A DNA stretch of 64,000 nucleotides from Agaricus subrufescens (GCA_029945375.1 CM057057.1:5456001-5520000), one strand, 5' to 3'; shown: positions 1-11,187, counted from the stretch's first letter. Translations and numbers: made by a program. Notes: generated from the sequence alone by a model not told the origin.

Positions 1-654
1 TCAGGTAGGACTATACCAATCACAGGAAAACGTATTAATCCTGAAATTTACACAGAACTGCGGTTCCAACTTTTGAGCTGTGTAGAGCGCCTCCTTGACG
101 TGTGCTATCACACGAAGACTCAAATTATGGCTGCTGCCTGTATCATCCACTTTGAGCACCAAGAAATCAAGAACTTCTCATACACCCTGCGACAAAATAG
201 CTCCAAAGTTCAGGGACCGACGGGGAATAAGGAAGCAACTGCAAGTAGACCGAGCCACTCGCATGGGGAGAACGAGGCACTATCTGACGCTCAGGGGGAG
301 GTACAGCGGCGTCAATACGAAGATTCTCTCAGTCAACTATGTAAACGAATGAAGGATAAGCTACTCACTATTTCTGAATTCAGTGACGACACCATGCAAA
401 GTATTCTGTCCGGTGATAAGAGCCCCCTGGAATGCGAGGATCTTCTGCGTGGACCCAGAACAAACAATCGGCCCTCAAATGAGGAAAAATACCACTCGCA
501 GAGAGCGATGACAACGGGAGAGATAGCGTCCCGCCACGGTTATAAGCCGCTCCTACTTCTCTCGCATAATCCTGCTAGACATGGATCACACATATCTTCT
601 CCGAGGCAGCCCAGCACGAGGGGAGAAAATTGGGGGTTAGAGGTGGAATATTAG
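1..654 (+). CDS. DUF6535 family copy A, 3' end only (partial)
   Basis: Last exon(s) of a gene starting upstream of the window. Bases 1-4 are the end of an exon, 5-55 a likely 51-nt intron (GT...ACAG), and 56-654 the last exon ending at a stop. The protein aligns with the tail of copy B: shared blocks include EIYTEL/EIYIEL, a xIIxFxHQEIK segment, a Ser-His-Ser-His motif and SQLCxRMKxxLLTI. The family is uncharacterised; its N-terminal part (not in the window) has several membrane spans and this part is the hydrophilic, probably cytosolic C-terminus. The 51-nt intron is a multiple of three and free of stops, so it could also be coding. Family assignment rests on similarity to copies B to E. Confidence 0.6.
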   Translation, partial: SGRTIPITGKRINPEIYTELRFQLLSCVERLLDVCYHTKTQIMAAACIIHFEHQEIKNFSYTLRQNSSKVQGPTGNKEATASRPSHSHGENEALSDAQGEVQRRQYEDSLSQLCKRMKDKLLTISEFSDDTMQSILSGDKSPLECEDLLRGPRTNNRPSNEEKYHSQRAMTTGEIASRHGYKPLLLLSHNPARHGSHISSPRQPSTRGENWGLEVEY

Positions 655-1780
655 TGGTTATACGCGGATCCTATGTAGCATGTTCACAGTTTTGCCTTTC
701 AGTAGGAAGTAGTATGTGAAGGAGGTATATGGTATCGTGGAGGACGTGAATCCATAATGAGGCAAAGCTTTGCCGTCACGACCAGACTTTTTGGTGCCCC
801 TCTCCACGATAAGAGTTCAAGGATTTGTGGTCGCTATGAAGTCACATAAAACGGACATTGATATTCGAAAGGTTTCAAGCGACTGAGAAGAATCCTGACG
901 CTCGTATGGGAACATCATGATTGAAGGGAAAGACATGTTGGGCGAGAGATAGACTGCCATCCGCGGTCTCCCGGTATGAGAGCCGCCTTTTCTAGAGGTT
1001 CAATTCAAAGGACCGACTGGAAGTGGAAAACTGCTGTTGTAGTTTTTGAGACTACGACAGTTCTGAGCATCATTCCGAGTCAGGAATCAGAATCATGAAG
1101 TCAACAGGCTGTCAGTTGTGGCGACTCACTTGAATAATATGCGGGTGGCCTACATTAGTATGGGAACGTCGAGAAGCCTCCCATGAACACCCGCCCAGTG
1201 GAGACACGGGGGACCATCTCCTCCGCAGACTGGTCGCTAGTAATCATCTTAGCAATCATGCACCCCTGGCATTGTAAGGAACATACTCTTAACAGCATCT
1301 ATCTTTCTCGTGTTTACTGATCTCGTTTCAATCATCCTGCCTCCAGCTCCAAAAATCGGTTTCAAACAAAATGATCTGGCTTTTGACCCATCAGACGAGG
1401 TGCCACGCGGATAGTGGGAGGAATGTAATTGTGGGATCACGGTTTCGCACGAGGGAGGGTTTGATGGTCGAGCTCTAGCGTGGATGCAGTGGTGTCGCTC
1501 AAAGTAGCAGCGAGGGCTCGGATTGATCCAAGTGGGTTCAAGGTTGACCCGACTACACGTGACGCGACTAGAAGTAGTGTTCGGATCTCAAGACCGTCTA
1601 TGTCTCGAGAGAAGTCTTCCAAGTTCTATGAACAGTGAACACAGGGCCCCAGCAGAACTCACCCTCAAACAGAGGAAGGGGCATCAGAATGAAAACCGAG
1701 ATACGGGCGTTGAGATTCATCGATGTTACAGCTAATTATAAATTGGATCGTATTTAAGCGAGGTCCGTATATATATTAGT
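655..1780. other. Duplicated non-coding 3' flank of DUF6535 copy A
   Basis: No convincing gene. The stretch aligns with 11188-12125 downstream of copy B, with many exact blocks (for example GAGGTTCAATTCA near 988, AAAACTGCTGTTRTAGTT near 1027, and a block near 1720 ending in ACAGCTAATTATAA). Copy A has roughly 80 extra bases around 1255-1340. Copies A and B were therefore duplicated together with about 1 kb of 3' flank. Confidence 0.6.
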
Positions 1781-2924
1781 CTTCAAGGTAGAACAGGCCG
1801 TTCGTTTGAGCTGATGCACTGGCTTGGCGGTCAAGTGCTGCTCTCATGATATCATAGATCGGAACAGATATTGGCCAGAATGCGCTGGTGGACTCACATA
1901 CAAATCACATTGCAATTCGTCCTGAGAACGTCATGGACTACTAGAACTGTAAATTGCGCTGCAGCATAAGCCCAGGAGCTCATATCTTTCACTGATTTGT
2001 CGCATACTCATCAATCATCCTATATTCTCGTTCATTGTCGGATACTGTGGGGAATTCTATGAGATGTTTATGACGGGAAAGAGAAAACTGATGATGCATG
2101 AGATCGGGGAGTGGGCGATTGGGCAGATCCTCGAGTAGTGAGACCAGATTAGATAGACGACCACGCTCACTGCTCGTGCCATCTAGTGTCATCTTGCCAC
2201 AAATGTACCTATGTGTGTTCCCGTGTTTGGTAAGATATACATAGCAATTGCTGGCCCTTCAAATCCAAACCGCCACTCAGGTCAAATCTAATGTAAGAAC
2301 CTAGCGCATTTATTGACGATGTTGATACATTTTCTATATTGAATATCCCGACCCTATATAACCATTTCGACGAAGGAGAAAATACATAGGTAATAGTGAC
2401 TTGACGGCCCTCCTTGCTTCACTTTGCAACTGGGATCTCTCCGAAACACCACTCTGCAGCTATCACGGAGCAGATGTCCAAATTTCCTTCATAGATCCCT
2501 TATTCTTCTCCGTATAAGTTGTCATGAAGTGACATCTGTCCTTCCCAAAACAGCGTTATAATTCTTAGCAATTTGCAGCAACCGCGCGGTGACGGCATGA
2601 ATCGCTTCTCTTCTCAACTGGACATGTACTCCTGCAAGGACATCAACACCTCAATGACCAAGCGTGGTAGTATGCAGACTGACGTAGCGACATTCTATCA
2701 TAGAACTTTATACGCCACCTTGTACTGTGTCGCTCCTGAAACAACTAGCATTCATATTGGTTCCGGTATCAGACCTCTTGCTTCTCAAATCGACACGAGT
2801 TACTTGATGACCCGCACTGAGCCAACCCAACGGCGGTGCATTGACAAATGCAGTATATAGTAATCATTGTCCACTCAGTGTTCTACAAGGCCCCTAGGAC
2901 GAACTGCAAAGAACTACTTCACCA
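1781..2924. other. Intergenic stretch, no gene recognised
   Basis: Only short reading frames without recognisable motifs or family resemblance. It lies between the copy A flank and the start codon proposed for copy B, so it should contain the copy B promoter. I could not pick out a convincing core element. Confidence 0.4.
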
Positions 2925-3850
2925 ATGAATACAGGATTATCTGTAGGGGTATGTTCTATTCCTCGCCGCAACTGATTGGTACTAGATGTTGTCTGTGATT
3001 GTAGGAGTCCAGAATGTACCACAATCTTTCACAACGCACTGCGAATACGTCGAGGGAGCAACAAGTGAGTAAATTCTTGAATGAGCATTGTCGTCAAATT
3101 TATAGCATGATTAGGGGACCAACTCTGATTCTTCACCATTTGAAGAGGCAAGTGCGAATGAAGCGCAAAAACGAGAAAAACTAAATTTACATACTAATCA
3201 GGCATCGAGAGAATGGAGGAGTGGACTTCCTTCCAAGCACTTCGTATCTGACGCTCCGATGGACACATGGGAAAGGTTTAATGAAAGCGTTGCGACCACG
3301 ACAAACAGCTCTGCCAGGAGATAAAAGATGAGATATCCTTTTTGATGGTTGTGGTGAGCAATAATGTCAGCTCGTTTGCGTATTTCTCCATCTCATTGGT
3401 GTACTCTAGGCGGGTTTGTTCCTTGCAATTGTAACCGCGTTCATGATTGAATCGAACAAATTACTCCAGGAAGACAAGCAAGACACAATTGCAGAGTTGC
3501 TTGTAGAGGTCGTCCGTTTGCTCAACGACACCAGTACCCAGGGCCATGCCAAGCTACCAAAACATTTCGTGCCAGACCATCGGCATGTTGTTGTCAATCA
3601 CCTATGGTTTCTGAGCCTGTCGCTCAGTCTTGTTGCTGTCATGATTGGGACTTTCTGTCTACAATGGATCTCCGCCTTCCTCCAAGGGGTGGATTTGAAC
3701 AGCAGGTCTACTTCACCGCAGAGTTCCCTTGGCATGCGTCAACTGCGTTATGCTGGGATGATTGGTTGGGGTGTACGTTATGCCCCCAGGGCCCTACTTC
3801 TCATCGTGCAGTTATCAATCATGCTCTTTGTCCTTGGATACCTTTACTAT

Positions 3851-4125
3851 TGTTGAATGGACATAAAGACGTTCCATAGTTTAATCAGGTGATGTGTGTC
3901 TATTGTCATGTGACTGAGTAGATTACTTGTCGCGTTTCCTCTACATTCGCTTTCAGTTGTTCTCTCCCAGCTGAAAGCGTATGTATTTCTATCGTCTCAT
4001 ACTTCTTCCTTTCTATTAACATTCTATCCTGTAGTAACGTATCAACGTCGACTACAGGTGACGGCATAATATAGTTGTTCTCTCCCAGCTGAAAGCTAAC
4101 GTATCAACGTCGACTACAGTCAACA
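3851..4125 (+). repeat. Copia-1 5' LTR
   Basis: 275 bp, TGTTGAATGG...GTCAACA. It contains an internal near-repeat: a TTGTTCTCTCCCAGCTGAAAG block and an AACGTATCAAC motif each occur twice. It differs from the 3' LTR by two G/A changes, both at the same position of the duplicated AACGTCGAC motif. Confidence 0.95.
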
Positions 4126-4140
4126 GGTTATGGGCCCTGC
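4126..4140 (+). promoter_or_regulatory. Copia-1 primer binding site (half-tRNA type)
   Basis: Directly after the LTR the sequence reads GGTTATGGGCCCTGC. GGTTATGGGCCC is the reverse complement of an initiator tRNA-Met anticodon arm (GGGCCCAUAACC), not of a tRNA 3' end. This is the half-tRNA priming arrangement known from Drosophila copia. Copia-2 has the same motif at the same place. Confidence 0.75.
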
Positions 4141-4261
4141 CATCAACCGACTGTAGGATAGGTTGGATTTCACTCAGCTCACGGATTATAAAATTTTAGG
4201 ATTGACTGCAGCGCATACATCCACCCGAATCAATTATTCAACCGCATATAGTCATTGATTA

Positions 4262-7200
4262 ATGGCTGGACGACGATTACAAAACCACCCGCCAAATTTT
4301 GGCAATAATCCTTCATCAATATCGGAAGCATTGAACCCCCCTCCAGATGGTAACCGTACTTCATTTTCCAATTCACAACAAAATTTTCCTCCTTTAAATC
4401 CTTCTGTTTCACATTCGTCTTCGTTAAATAGCAATCCTTCTTCCAGTAGCATAGACATTCACTTCCCTCCAATTCAACGTTTTACGCATATATCCAACAT
4501 GCCTGGAGGTCCCAGCCTTCCCCCCCCTTTCTCTTCTCATCCATTACCAACAATTCACGAACAATCACCTCAATCCCCTTTCTTGGGATCAGAAAATACC
4601 AGCCTTACTCCATCACCGATCTTGGGGAATAGGCCTTCGGGCACGCCTTCTCTACCTTCTCCTTTTGTTTCTAATCATCATGTTCCGCCAATTCCTCCCC
4701 TTACTTCGTCATCTCATCAACCTTTTCAACAAAATTCTTTTTCGCATCCTCCTCATCCAAATAATTTTGTTTCAAATTATAATCATCCCCCTTATCCACC
4801 TTACTTTCAAAATCAAATGCAACCTTATTTCTTTCCCCAATATTCTTATCCTCCTTTCAATTTTCCTTCGCATCCAATTCAAGCTCTGCCATACGGACAA
4901 CAGCCGTCTTCACTTCCTCCACCTTTTTCTTCTTCTCATGCGGTACCAGCTCCAGCCACTGCACCGCCATTCAATAATTCTTCTGTTCCGATTCTTCCTT
5001 CTTCTCATGCAATACCAACTTCGGCCAATGCGCCTTTATTCAATAATTCTTCTCTTTCTAATTCTGTTATTCACATTCCTTCTCGCACTATTCCTTCCCT
5101 TTCTAACCTAGACTATCTGGAGGGGTCATCAAATTTCGATGCTTGGGATGATGGCGTCCGGACACTACTCGATGGCCTTGGTTACTTGGATCATATCTAT
5201 GATCCTGCATATGATCCTCCGAATCAGCTCTATTCCGTATCAGTTTGCCCCACCCTATCCGCTTCCCCCACGAATGATGAAATATATGCTGCCCGTGATT
5301 GGCAATCCGTGGATAGCATTGTACGGCATGTTCTTTTGGGTAGGCTTACCAAGGAAGTATCTGGTTCTATTGCAACAGTTAAACGAGGTGGTCGTGCAAG
5401 AGAAATATACCAGGCCATACAACTCCATCACTCCCATCGTGATTGGATTGGAGGACGAGCCATATGGGAGGACCTTCTTCATTTGAAACCTGGTTCCGAT
5501 ATCAAGGGATATTGTAAACGTTGGCTCGCTGACTTTAGTCGAGTCTGCGACTCTCAATATCGGATTGATACCGTCCATGCACTTGATACTTTCTTCCGCC
5601 CTCTTCCTTCCTTCGGAATCATTGCGTCAATCAAAACCGATGCATATGATCAAGTTGCTATAAATCCTAATTTGCAGGTCGTCTTCATATTCAGCACCAT
5701 TCGACGCCTGCTTGACCAATCAATACTACACAATTTCCGGTTGAAAGACAACACCTCCTCTAGAACACCTCACTCTGTCCCTATTCGTGATCGCGAACGT
5801 ACTTTGGTTTCTAATCCCTCTGCCTCAAAACCCACTGTTAACAATCCTCCTGGAACACGTCGCGAGCCGAATTTTAGACCGCGTCCTCAGGCGCATCTTA
5901 CCGCTCAAGCTGAGGAGTCTGGTGACATTGTTGAGGATATCACTTTAGACGATGGGGGTGTGAATGACGATGACAAAGTCTATACTGCAAATGTTATACT
6001 GCCTTCTTCCATTAATGCCGATTTCTCTTCATCTCTCTACCCACCTGTTGTGTTAAGTTGCAAGACGCGTGATGACGACATGATCATGCTGGAAGACGAG
6101 AAATTTATTGGTGCTTTCGAGGCGTTATTAGACTTGGGTTCGACTCATCATATCTTCAACAACATGGACCTTTTTTCAACGTTCGATGACTCTTTTATCG
6201 TTCCCGTGTCCACCGCCAATAACTCTCAGCTCCCTATCCTCGGTCGTGGCACAGTATGCCTTTGCTTCGATCCTCCCTCTGGATTGCTTCACGTCCAGTT
6301 ACGAGGTTGTCTTTTCGCTCCAGCTGTACCGGTCAATCTGTTATCTGTTGGTCGCCTTGTTTCTGCAGGCGTATCCTGCTCATTCACATCTCCTGGTGTC
6401 ACTGCTCTCTCATTAACTCATGCTAGTGGCATGATACTTGACTTACCTGTGACCTCTTGTAATGGGCTCGCATGGTTACGTTGTCGATATGTCAACACTC
6501 TTCGACAACTCTCCTCCGGAGCGGTATCTCTTCTCGCCTCAATCCCTCTGACACCTGATCTATGGCATCAGCGTTTTGGTCACTTGGGTCTCGATGCTAC
6601 ACGTTCAGCACTCACAAAGGATTATGTGAAAGGAGTCACTTTCGTTGGAGACTTCGTCCGTGATATTTGCCCCTCCTGTACAATTGGAAAGGGAGCTCAA
6701 CAAAGCCACCCCTCTCGCGGTGGACGTTCTGACACTATCGGGGGCCTACTTCATCTTGATGTATGTGGTCCTTGGCCAGTTCGAACTCCTTCGAAAGCTA
6801 GATATTCATTCTCCATATTGGATGACTATTCCAACTTTGGCTTCACATATCTTATGTCGTCTCGAGCGGAGGTCTTCGATTCATTCCGTCTGACTGAGGC
6901 ATTCCTATTAAAACAATGTTCTTCTTCTGTCCGATCTGTTCGACTTGATGGTGCAAAGGAGCTAGTTGCGGGTAAACTCGGGGATCATCTGCGCTCAACA
7001 GGTGTTCTTACTCAAGTGACGGCTCCCTATGCTCATTATCAAAATGGAAAAGCTGAACGTTTTATATGCACTCTCAAGGACGGATGTCAAACACTTCTCG
7101 CCGCTTCAGGCCTGCCTGACCAGTTTTGGGGAGATGCTGTTTTGACCATTCAGTATCTTCGTAATCGACTCCCTACTTCTACTCTGCCATCGGGTGTTAC

Positions 7201-8251
7201 TCCCTTTCAACGTATTTTCGGCCATAAACCAGATCTATCTCACCTTCGGGTATGGGGGTGCCTTTGCTACCCTATCATTCCTCCAGAAAAACGTAGTAAA
7301 GCTGGTCCTCGCCGCTATGAAGCCATCTTTGTTGGTTATGAGGAAGGCCAAATCGGTTGGCGTGTTCGCTCCACATCCGGCTCTTACGCTTTTTCCGCTG
7401 ACGTTGTATTTGATGAAACTCATCCTGGTCGTCTTGGTACTCCGCGTCCTCTTATTCTTCCAACCTCGTTGGATGGGGGTGATGCACGCCGAGTACGAAC
7501 AGCAAAAGGTGACACGTACCTTGATGAGATCAAAGAATGTGCCATCAGACGATCAAAACGGAATGTTGGAAACAAAGCAGTCCACTCACCGGAAACCATT
7601 AGAGCCCTTATCGCGTATGGAGGTACACAAGAGATTGTCCATGGAGACCATATGGCTGAATTTAACGAGTTGGCAATGGAAGGATGTGAAGAGGTTCTAA
7701 CAAAACTACTCCTATCAGACTCACCTATGGCAATGGCAACAACATCATACGGTTACAACAAGGCACCAGAAAGTTACAGAGAAGCGCAAAAACGAAGAGA
7801 TTGGGAAATGTTCAAGAAAGCGATGGAACGGGAATATAATAGCTTGATGAAGATGAGAGCTTGGGATGAGTGCGCGTTACCTAAGGGACGGAAAGCAATT
7901 GATGTGAGATGGGTGTTCGCATTTAAGTTGGACGATATGGGGGTGCCGAAAGAGGGTGAAGAAAAAGCTCAATTAGTAGCGAAGGGATTTAGCCAACGCC
8001 CGGAAGATTATGGGGAAACCTACGCACCAGTAACGCGAATGGCGAGCATCAGAATAGTACTGTCACTGGCAGCGGTTAATGATCTCGAGCTTTACGGCTG
8101 GGATTGTAAGACCGCTTTCCTTCATGCGCGTCTACGACAAGACATATATATTCGTCAAATCCCAGGCTTTCCACTCGCTGATCCCTCATTGGTATTAAAA
8201 CTCAATGTGGCGCTATACGGTCTTAAACAAGCAGCATACGAGTTTTACTAA
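4262..8251 (+). CDS. Copia-1 polyprotein, gag to first half of reverse transcriptase (stop-truncated)
   Basis: The first 280 or so residues are Pro/Ser/Asn/Phe-rich gag-like sequence without a CCHC knuckle. The aspartic protease site, near residue 624, reads LLDLGSTHH, where Copia-2 has LLDSGSTHH, so the usual Asp-Ser/Thr-Gly is altered. The integrase zinc region follows (HQRFGH near 768, CPSC near 803) and then the DDE residues in LDVCG (about 833), RLDGAKE (about 896) and GKAER (about 932). Reverse transcriptase starts near 1210 (WVFAFKLDD, CKTAFLHA). The frame stops at TAA 8249-8251, where Copia-2 has CAA, so this is most simply a C-to-T nonsense change. The same frame continues beyond it. 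Confidence 0.9.
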   Translation: MAGRRLQNHPPNFGNNPSSISEALNPPPDGNRTSFSNSQQNFPPLNPSVSHSSSLNSNPSSSSIDIHFPPIQRFTHISNMPGGPSLPPPFSSHPLPTIHEQSPQSPFLGSENTSLTPSPILGNRPSGTPSLPSPFVSNHHVPPIPPLTSSSHQPFQQNSFSHPPHPNNFVSNYNHPPYPPYFQNQMQPYFFPQYSYPPFNFPSHPIQALPYGQQPSSLPPPFSSSHAVPAPATAPPFNNSSVPILPSSHAIPTSANAPLFNNSSLSNSVIHIPSRTIPSLSNLDYLEGSSNFDAWDDGVRTLLDGLGYLDHIYDPAYDPPNQLYSVSVCPTLSASPTNDEIYAARDWQSVDSIVRHVLLGRLTKEVSGSIATVKRGGRAREIYQAIQLHHSHRDWIGGRAIWEDLLHLKPGSDIKGYCKRWLADFSRVCDSQYRIDTVHALDTFFRPLPSFGIIASIKTDAYDQVAINPNLQVVFIFSTIRRLLDQSILHNFRLKDNTSSRTPHSVPIRDRERTLVSNPSASKPTVNNPPGTRREPNFRPRPQAHLTAQAEESGDIVEDITLDDGGVNDDDKVYTANVILPSSINADFSSSLYPPVVLSCKTRDDDMIMLEDEKFIGAFEALLDLGSTHHIFNNMDLFSTFDDSFIVPVSTANNSQLPILGRGTVCLCFDPPSGLLHVQLRGCLFAPAVPVNLLSVGRLVSAGVSCSFTSPGVTALSLTHASGMILDLPVTSCNGLAWLRCRYVNTLRQLSSGAVSLLASIPLTPDLWHQRFGHLGLDATRSALTKDYVKGVTFVGDFVRDICPSCTIGKGAQQSHPSRGGRSDTIGGLLHLDVCGPWPVRTPSKARYSFSILDDYSNFGFTYLMSSRAEVFDSFRLTEAFLLKQCSSSVRSVRLDGAKELVAGKLGDHLRSTGVLTQVTAPYAHYQNGKAERFICTLKDGCQTLLAASGLPDQFWGDAVLTIQYLRNRLPTSTLPSGVTPFQRIFGHKPDLSHLRVWGCLCYPIIPPEKRSKAGPRRYEAIFVGYEEGQIGWRVRSTSGSYAFSADVVFDETHPGRLGTPRPLILPTSLDGGDARRVRTAKGDTYLDEIKECAIRRSKRNVGNKAVHSPETIRALIAYGGTQEIVHGDHMAEFNELAMEGCEEVLTKLLLSDSPMAMATTSYGYNKAPESYREAQKRRDWEMFKKAMEREYNSLMKMRAWDECALPKGRKAIDVRWVFAFKLDDMGVPKEGEEKAQLVAKGFSQRPEDYGETYAPVTRMASIRIVLSLAAVNDLELYGWDCKTAFLHARLRQDIYIRQIPGFPLADPSLVLKLNVALYGLKQAAYEFY

Positions 8252-8263
8252 TTAGTTCTGACG

Positions 8264-9397
8264 GTGATGAATGGTATTGGGATGAGACGAAGTGAGGTTG
8301 ATCACGTGTTCTTTTACGGAACATGGACCACTCCGCCCGATCCTAACATTCCCATGCCACGCTCAGGCAGACTTCAGCTCCTTGTCCCAATCCATGTAGA
8401 CGATGGTCTAACGGCTTGTACAAATCGAGAGCTCTATGACTGGTTCTTGAAACAACTCCGTAAACGTCTCACTATCATCGACTTAGGACCTGCACAACTC
8501 TACCTTGGCTGTCGGATCACTCGTGATCGTTTAAAGCGGACTATCTATTTGTCACAAGAGGCATTCATCTCCGATCTGTTGGAAGACTATAATATGACCG
8601 ATGCACCTCCTCTCGGTGTACCAATCAAGACTCAGCTTTCGGAAATGAAGGAACCCCCTCCTGGAGCGTTACCCGCTATTTCTGATGAAGATTTGAAACC
8701 AAAATATCAAAGTCTGATTGGTAGTCTCCTCTACCTTTCATTGTGCACTCGACCCGACATAGCTTATGTGTGCATGACTCTCGGTCAACATAATTCTAAT
8801 CCAACACGCAAACACATGATCGCTGCCAAGAACGTTCTACGTTACATTGTAGGAACAAGGAAAATGGGGATGGTATTCGGACGAAAAGTTGATCAGTTTC
8901 CTTCGAGTATCCAAGGTTTCATTCAACATTGCGGATTCTCAGATTCAGATTGGGCGTCAGACATCAGTAACCGAAGGAGTATAGCAGGTTACTGTTTCTT
9001 CTTCCTTGGTTGTTGTATTTCTTGGTCGGCGGTCAAACAGAAATCGGTAGCCTTATCGTCAGCTGAAGCCGAATACTACGCCTTGACTCATGCAGTCAAG
9101 GAGGCCCTGTGGCTTCGAACATTCCTGATGCTGCTTGATATTTCCATACCACCCTCCTATCCTATCCTTTGTGATAACTCTGCCGCAATATCGATTGCCA
9201 ATCGAGAAGTGATCTCATCTCGAACAAAACACATAGATGTGCGACATCACTTTCTTCGTCAATATATGGGTAAGGAGCTCGTGACCTCTTGGATTCCAAC
9301 CGCCGAGATGCCCGCCGACATCTTGACAAAACCACTCTCCCAACCGCTTTTTGATAAACACCGCGAGTCTCTGGGTGTTGTAATGCTTCCTCCATGA
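8264..9397 (+). CDS. Copia-1 polyprotein remainder: RT catalytic motif and RNase H
   Basis: Same frame as the preceding segment, separated only by the TAA at 8249-8251. It holds the Copia RT catalytic motif as HVDDGL (near residue 46 of this piece), LGPAQLYLGCRITRD, and the RNase H domain with DSDWASD, SAEAEYYAL and HIDVRHHFLRQ, ending in the usual ADILTKPL tail. The internal ATG is just the first methionine after the stop. A polypurine tract (GTGGGGGTG) sits just before the 3' LTR. Confidence 0.88.
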   Translation: MMNGIGMRRSEVDHVFFYGTWTTPPDPNIPMPRSGRLQLLVPIHVDDGLTACTNRELYDWFLKQLRKRLTIIDLGPAQLYLGCRITRDRLKRTIYLSQEAFISDLLEDYNMTDAPPLGVPIKTQLSEMKEPPPGALPAISDEDLKPKYQSLIGSLLYLSLCTRPDIAYVCMTLGQHNSNPTRKHMIAAKNVLRYIVGTRKMGMVFGRKVDQFPSSIQGFIQHCGFSDSDWASDISNRRSIAGYCFFFLGCCISWSAVKQKSVALSSAEAEYYALTHAVKEALWLRTFLMLLDISIPPSYPILCDNSAAISIANREVISSRTKHIDVRHHFLRQYMGKELVTSWIPTAEMPADILTKPLSQPLFDKHRESLGVVMLPP

Positions 9398-9475
9398 AAT
9401 CATTATTTTTTGCATTTCTTCCATTCCTTTTTCTTTCCTTTTAGTCAACTATTTCATACTATTTCACTGTCTTTC

Positions 9476-9485
9476 TGTGGGGGTG
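9476..9485 (+). promoter_or_regulatory. Copia-1 polypurine tract
   Basis: The purine-rich run TGTGGGGGTG immediately precedes the 3' LTR, the expected start site for plus-strand DNA synthesis. Copia-2 has the comparable TAGGGGGTG in the same position. Confidence 0.7.
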
Positions 9486-9760
9486 TGTTGAATGGACATA
9501 AAGACGTTCCATAGTTTAATCAGGTGATGTGTGTCTATTGTCATGTGACTGAGTAGATTACTTGTCGCGTTTCCTCTACATTCGCTTTCAGTTGTTCTCT
9601 CCCAGCTGAAAGCGTATGTATTTCTATCGTCTCATACTTCTTCCTTTCTATTAACATTCTATCCTGTAGTAACGTATCAACATCGACTACAGGTGACGGC
9701 ATAATATAGTTGTTCTCTCCCAGCTGAAAGCTAACGTATCAACATCGACTACAGTCAACA
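9486..9760 (+). repeat. Copia-1 3' LTR
   Basis: 275 bp, same length as the 5' LTR and identical except for two A-for-G changes in AACATCGAC. Followed by the ACTAT target duplication and then in-frame copy B coding sequence. Confidence 0.95.
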
Positions 9761-11187
9761 ACTATCTCATTGCTGTCATCGATCCTATTATCGCAGTACC
9801 TGGAATTCTAGTCACTAGCATATCAACGGTTCTAATTGGGTTCGCCAATGTGATGCCCTTCGTCCAGTCTCTGGTGGGAGTGTTTTTTCCTGCCACTCTC
9901 ACTATGCCCCCATGTCCGTATAAGTCTCCCATATCTTGGTTTGTACGGACTGGAGGCGAAATAGTAGTCTGTGCACTCAGACCACTCACAAGTTGGCTTC
10001 AACATCGTGGCAAAACAGCCGAGAGACTTGCCAAATGGTTGCAAAACCAGCCACTGCCCCTGACGGATTACCTTTGGAGGAAGCATGATTTGATGTGGGC
10101 AAAACTGCGGGAGTCATGGAGTACTTACTTGCGCGAATGGTATGTGGGGATGGGTATTTCTTCTGCCATTGATATTGTCGTACTTGAACGAGACGCCATG
10201 AATGTCATTCGTCATTCCTTGAAAACTCTACCTTCGAGATTTCTGACTGCCGAACACTGGAAAAATATTTTCCACCAGAGCCTGACGACCACGGAAGCAG
10301 AATTTTTGAAACCCAGTATAAATTGCACCATAGATCCGGTATTCGCACCCCATCACCTACCGGAGGGCGACAAGGACGGTCACCGGGCTTACCTCGAAGA
10401 AATCAAAATTGATTTTCTACACGCTCTTGCGTTACAAAACCTTGTCCTTTGTAGTGCCAAGCTTCAACGCACTTGGCTCCTGTATCGCATTGAGCTCTAT
10501 ATTCGCATCAAAAACTCGAGCGGTTTCATAGTGAACCATCCTTCTACGGTTGCTAGGTCCATCCATGAATTCGGAAGTTCTCTCGCTTTTCCACTCCAGG
10601 ATTTGCATGAGATTTTACTGTTGGACTCAGGTGGGGTTATATCGATCATCAAAAGGTGTATTGATCCTGAAATTTACATAGAACTGAAGTTCCAATTTTT
10701 GAACTGCATAGAGTGCTTCCCCGATGAAGGCCATCACAGGGAGACCCAACTTGTGGCTGCTGCGTATATCATCTACTTCGACCATCAAGAAATCAAGAAA
10801 GTCTTATGCACCACAGGACAAAATAGCTGCAGAGCTCAGCGGCAGGGATGGGGCGAAGAAACAACGGAATGTGGACCGAGCCACTCGCACGCTTGGGGAA
10901 AGAAGGTTGAGCATCTATTCAGAGATTCTTTCAGTCAACTATGTAACCGAATGAAGGAACAGTTACTCACAATTCCCAGATCTAACTTCAGTGACAACAC
11001 CAAGTTCTGCAGGATACAAGACGTTCTGTACAATTGTCGTAGCCCCCTGGATTTCAAAGACCTTCTACTTGAACACAGAACAGACACTCGGCCCTTGACT
11101 GAGGGAGAATATTACTTGCAGAGAACGGTGACGACACGAAAGACAGTATCTCACCTACTTCTTTCTCATAGATCCTCTCCAAGGTGA

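Larger units (their letters stand above)
3851..9760 (+). mobile_element. Copia-1: LTR retrotransposon inserted in DUF6535 copy B
   Basis: A complete Ty1/Copia element of 5.9 kb with two 275-bp LTRs starting TG and ending CA, flanked by the 5-bp target duplication ACTAT (3846-3850 and 9761-9765). Domain order is gag, protease, integrase, reverse transcriptase, RNase H, the Copia order. The LTRs differ at only two positions, so the insertion is recent. One in-frame stop breaks the polyprotein. Confidence 0.95.
2925..11187 (+). pseudogene. DUF6535 membrane protein copy B, split by Copia-1
   Basis: Proposed exons: 2925-2948 (ATG start), 3005-3064, 3115-3147 (33 nt), 3202-3353, 3410-3850 joined to 9766-10630, then 10682-11187. 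The 3148-3201 intron would use a GC donor (GAG|GCAAGT). Exon 4 ends in ...EISFLMVV and exon 5 begins AGLFLAIVTAF, as in every paralogue. Exon 5 encodes the membrane spans and then a soluble helical region (MPPCPYKSP, YLWRKHD, YRIELYIRIKNS). Copia-1 interrupts the third hydrophobic segment; removing it with one copy of its ACTAT duplication restores an open frame. Exon 4 is 152 nt against 153 in copy C, and a stop lies in frame upstream of DKQLCQE, so a 1-nt loss is likely. Function unknown. Confidence 0.65.

Noticed and set aside
4665..5486. Alternative-frame proteins of 115-148 codons inside the Copia-1 gag region
   Set aside because: They overlap the well-supported polyprotein and are Leu/Phe/Ile-rich shadow translations of its Pro/Ser-rich sequence.
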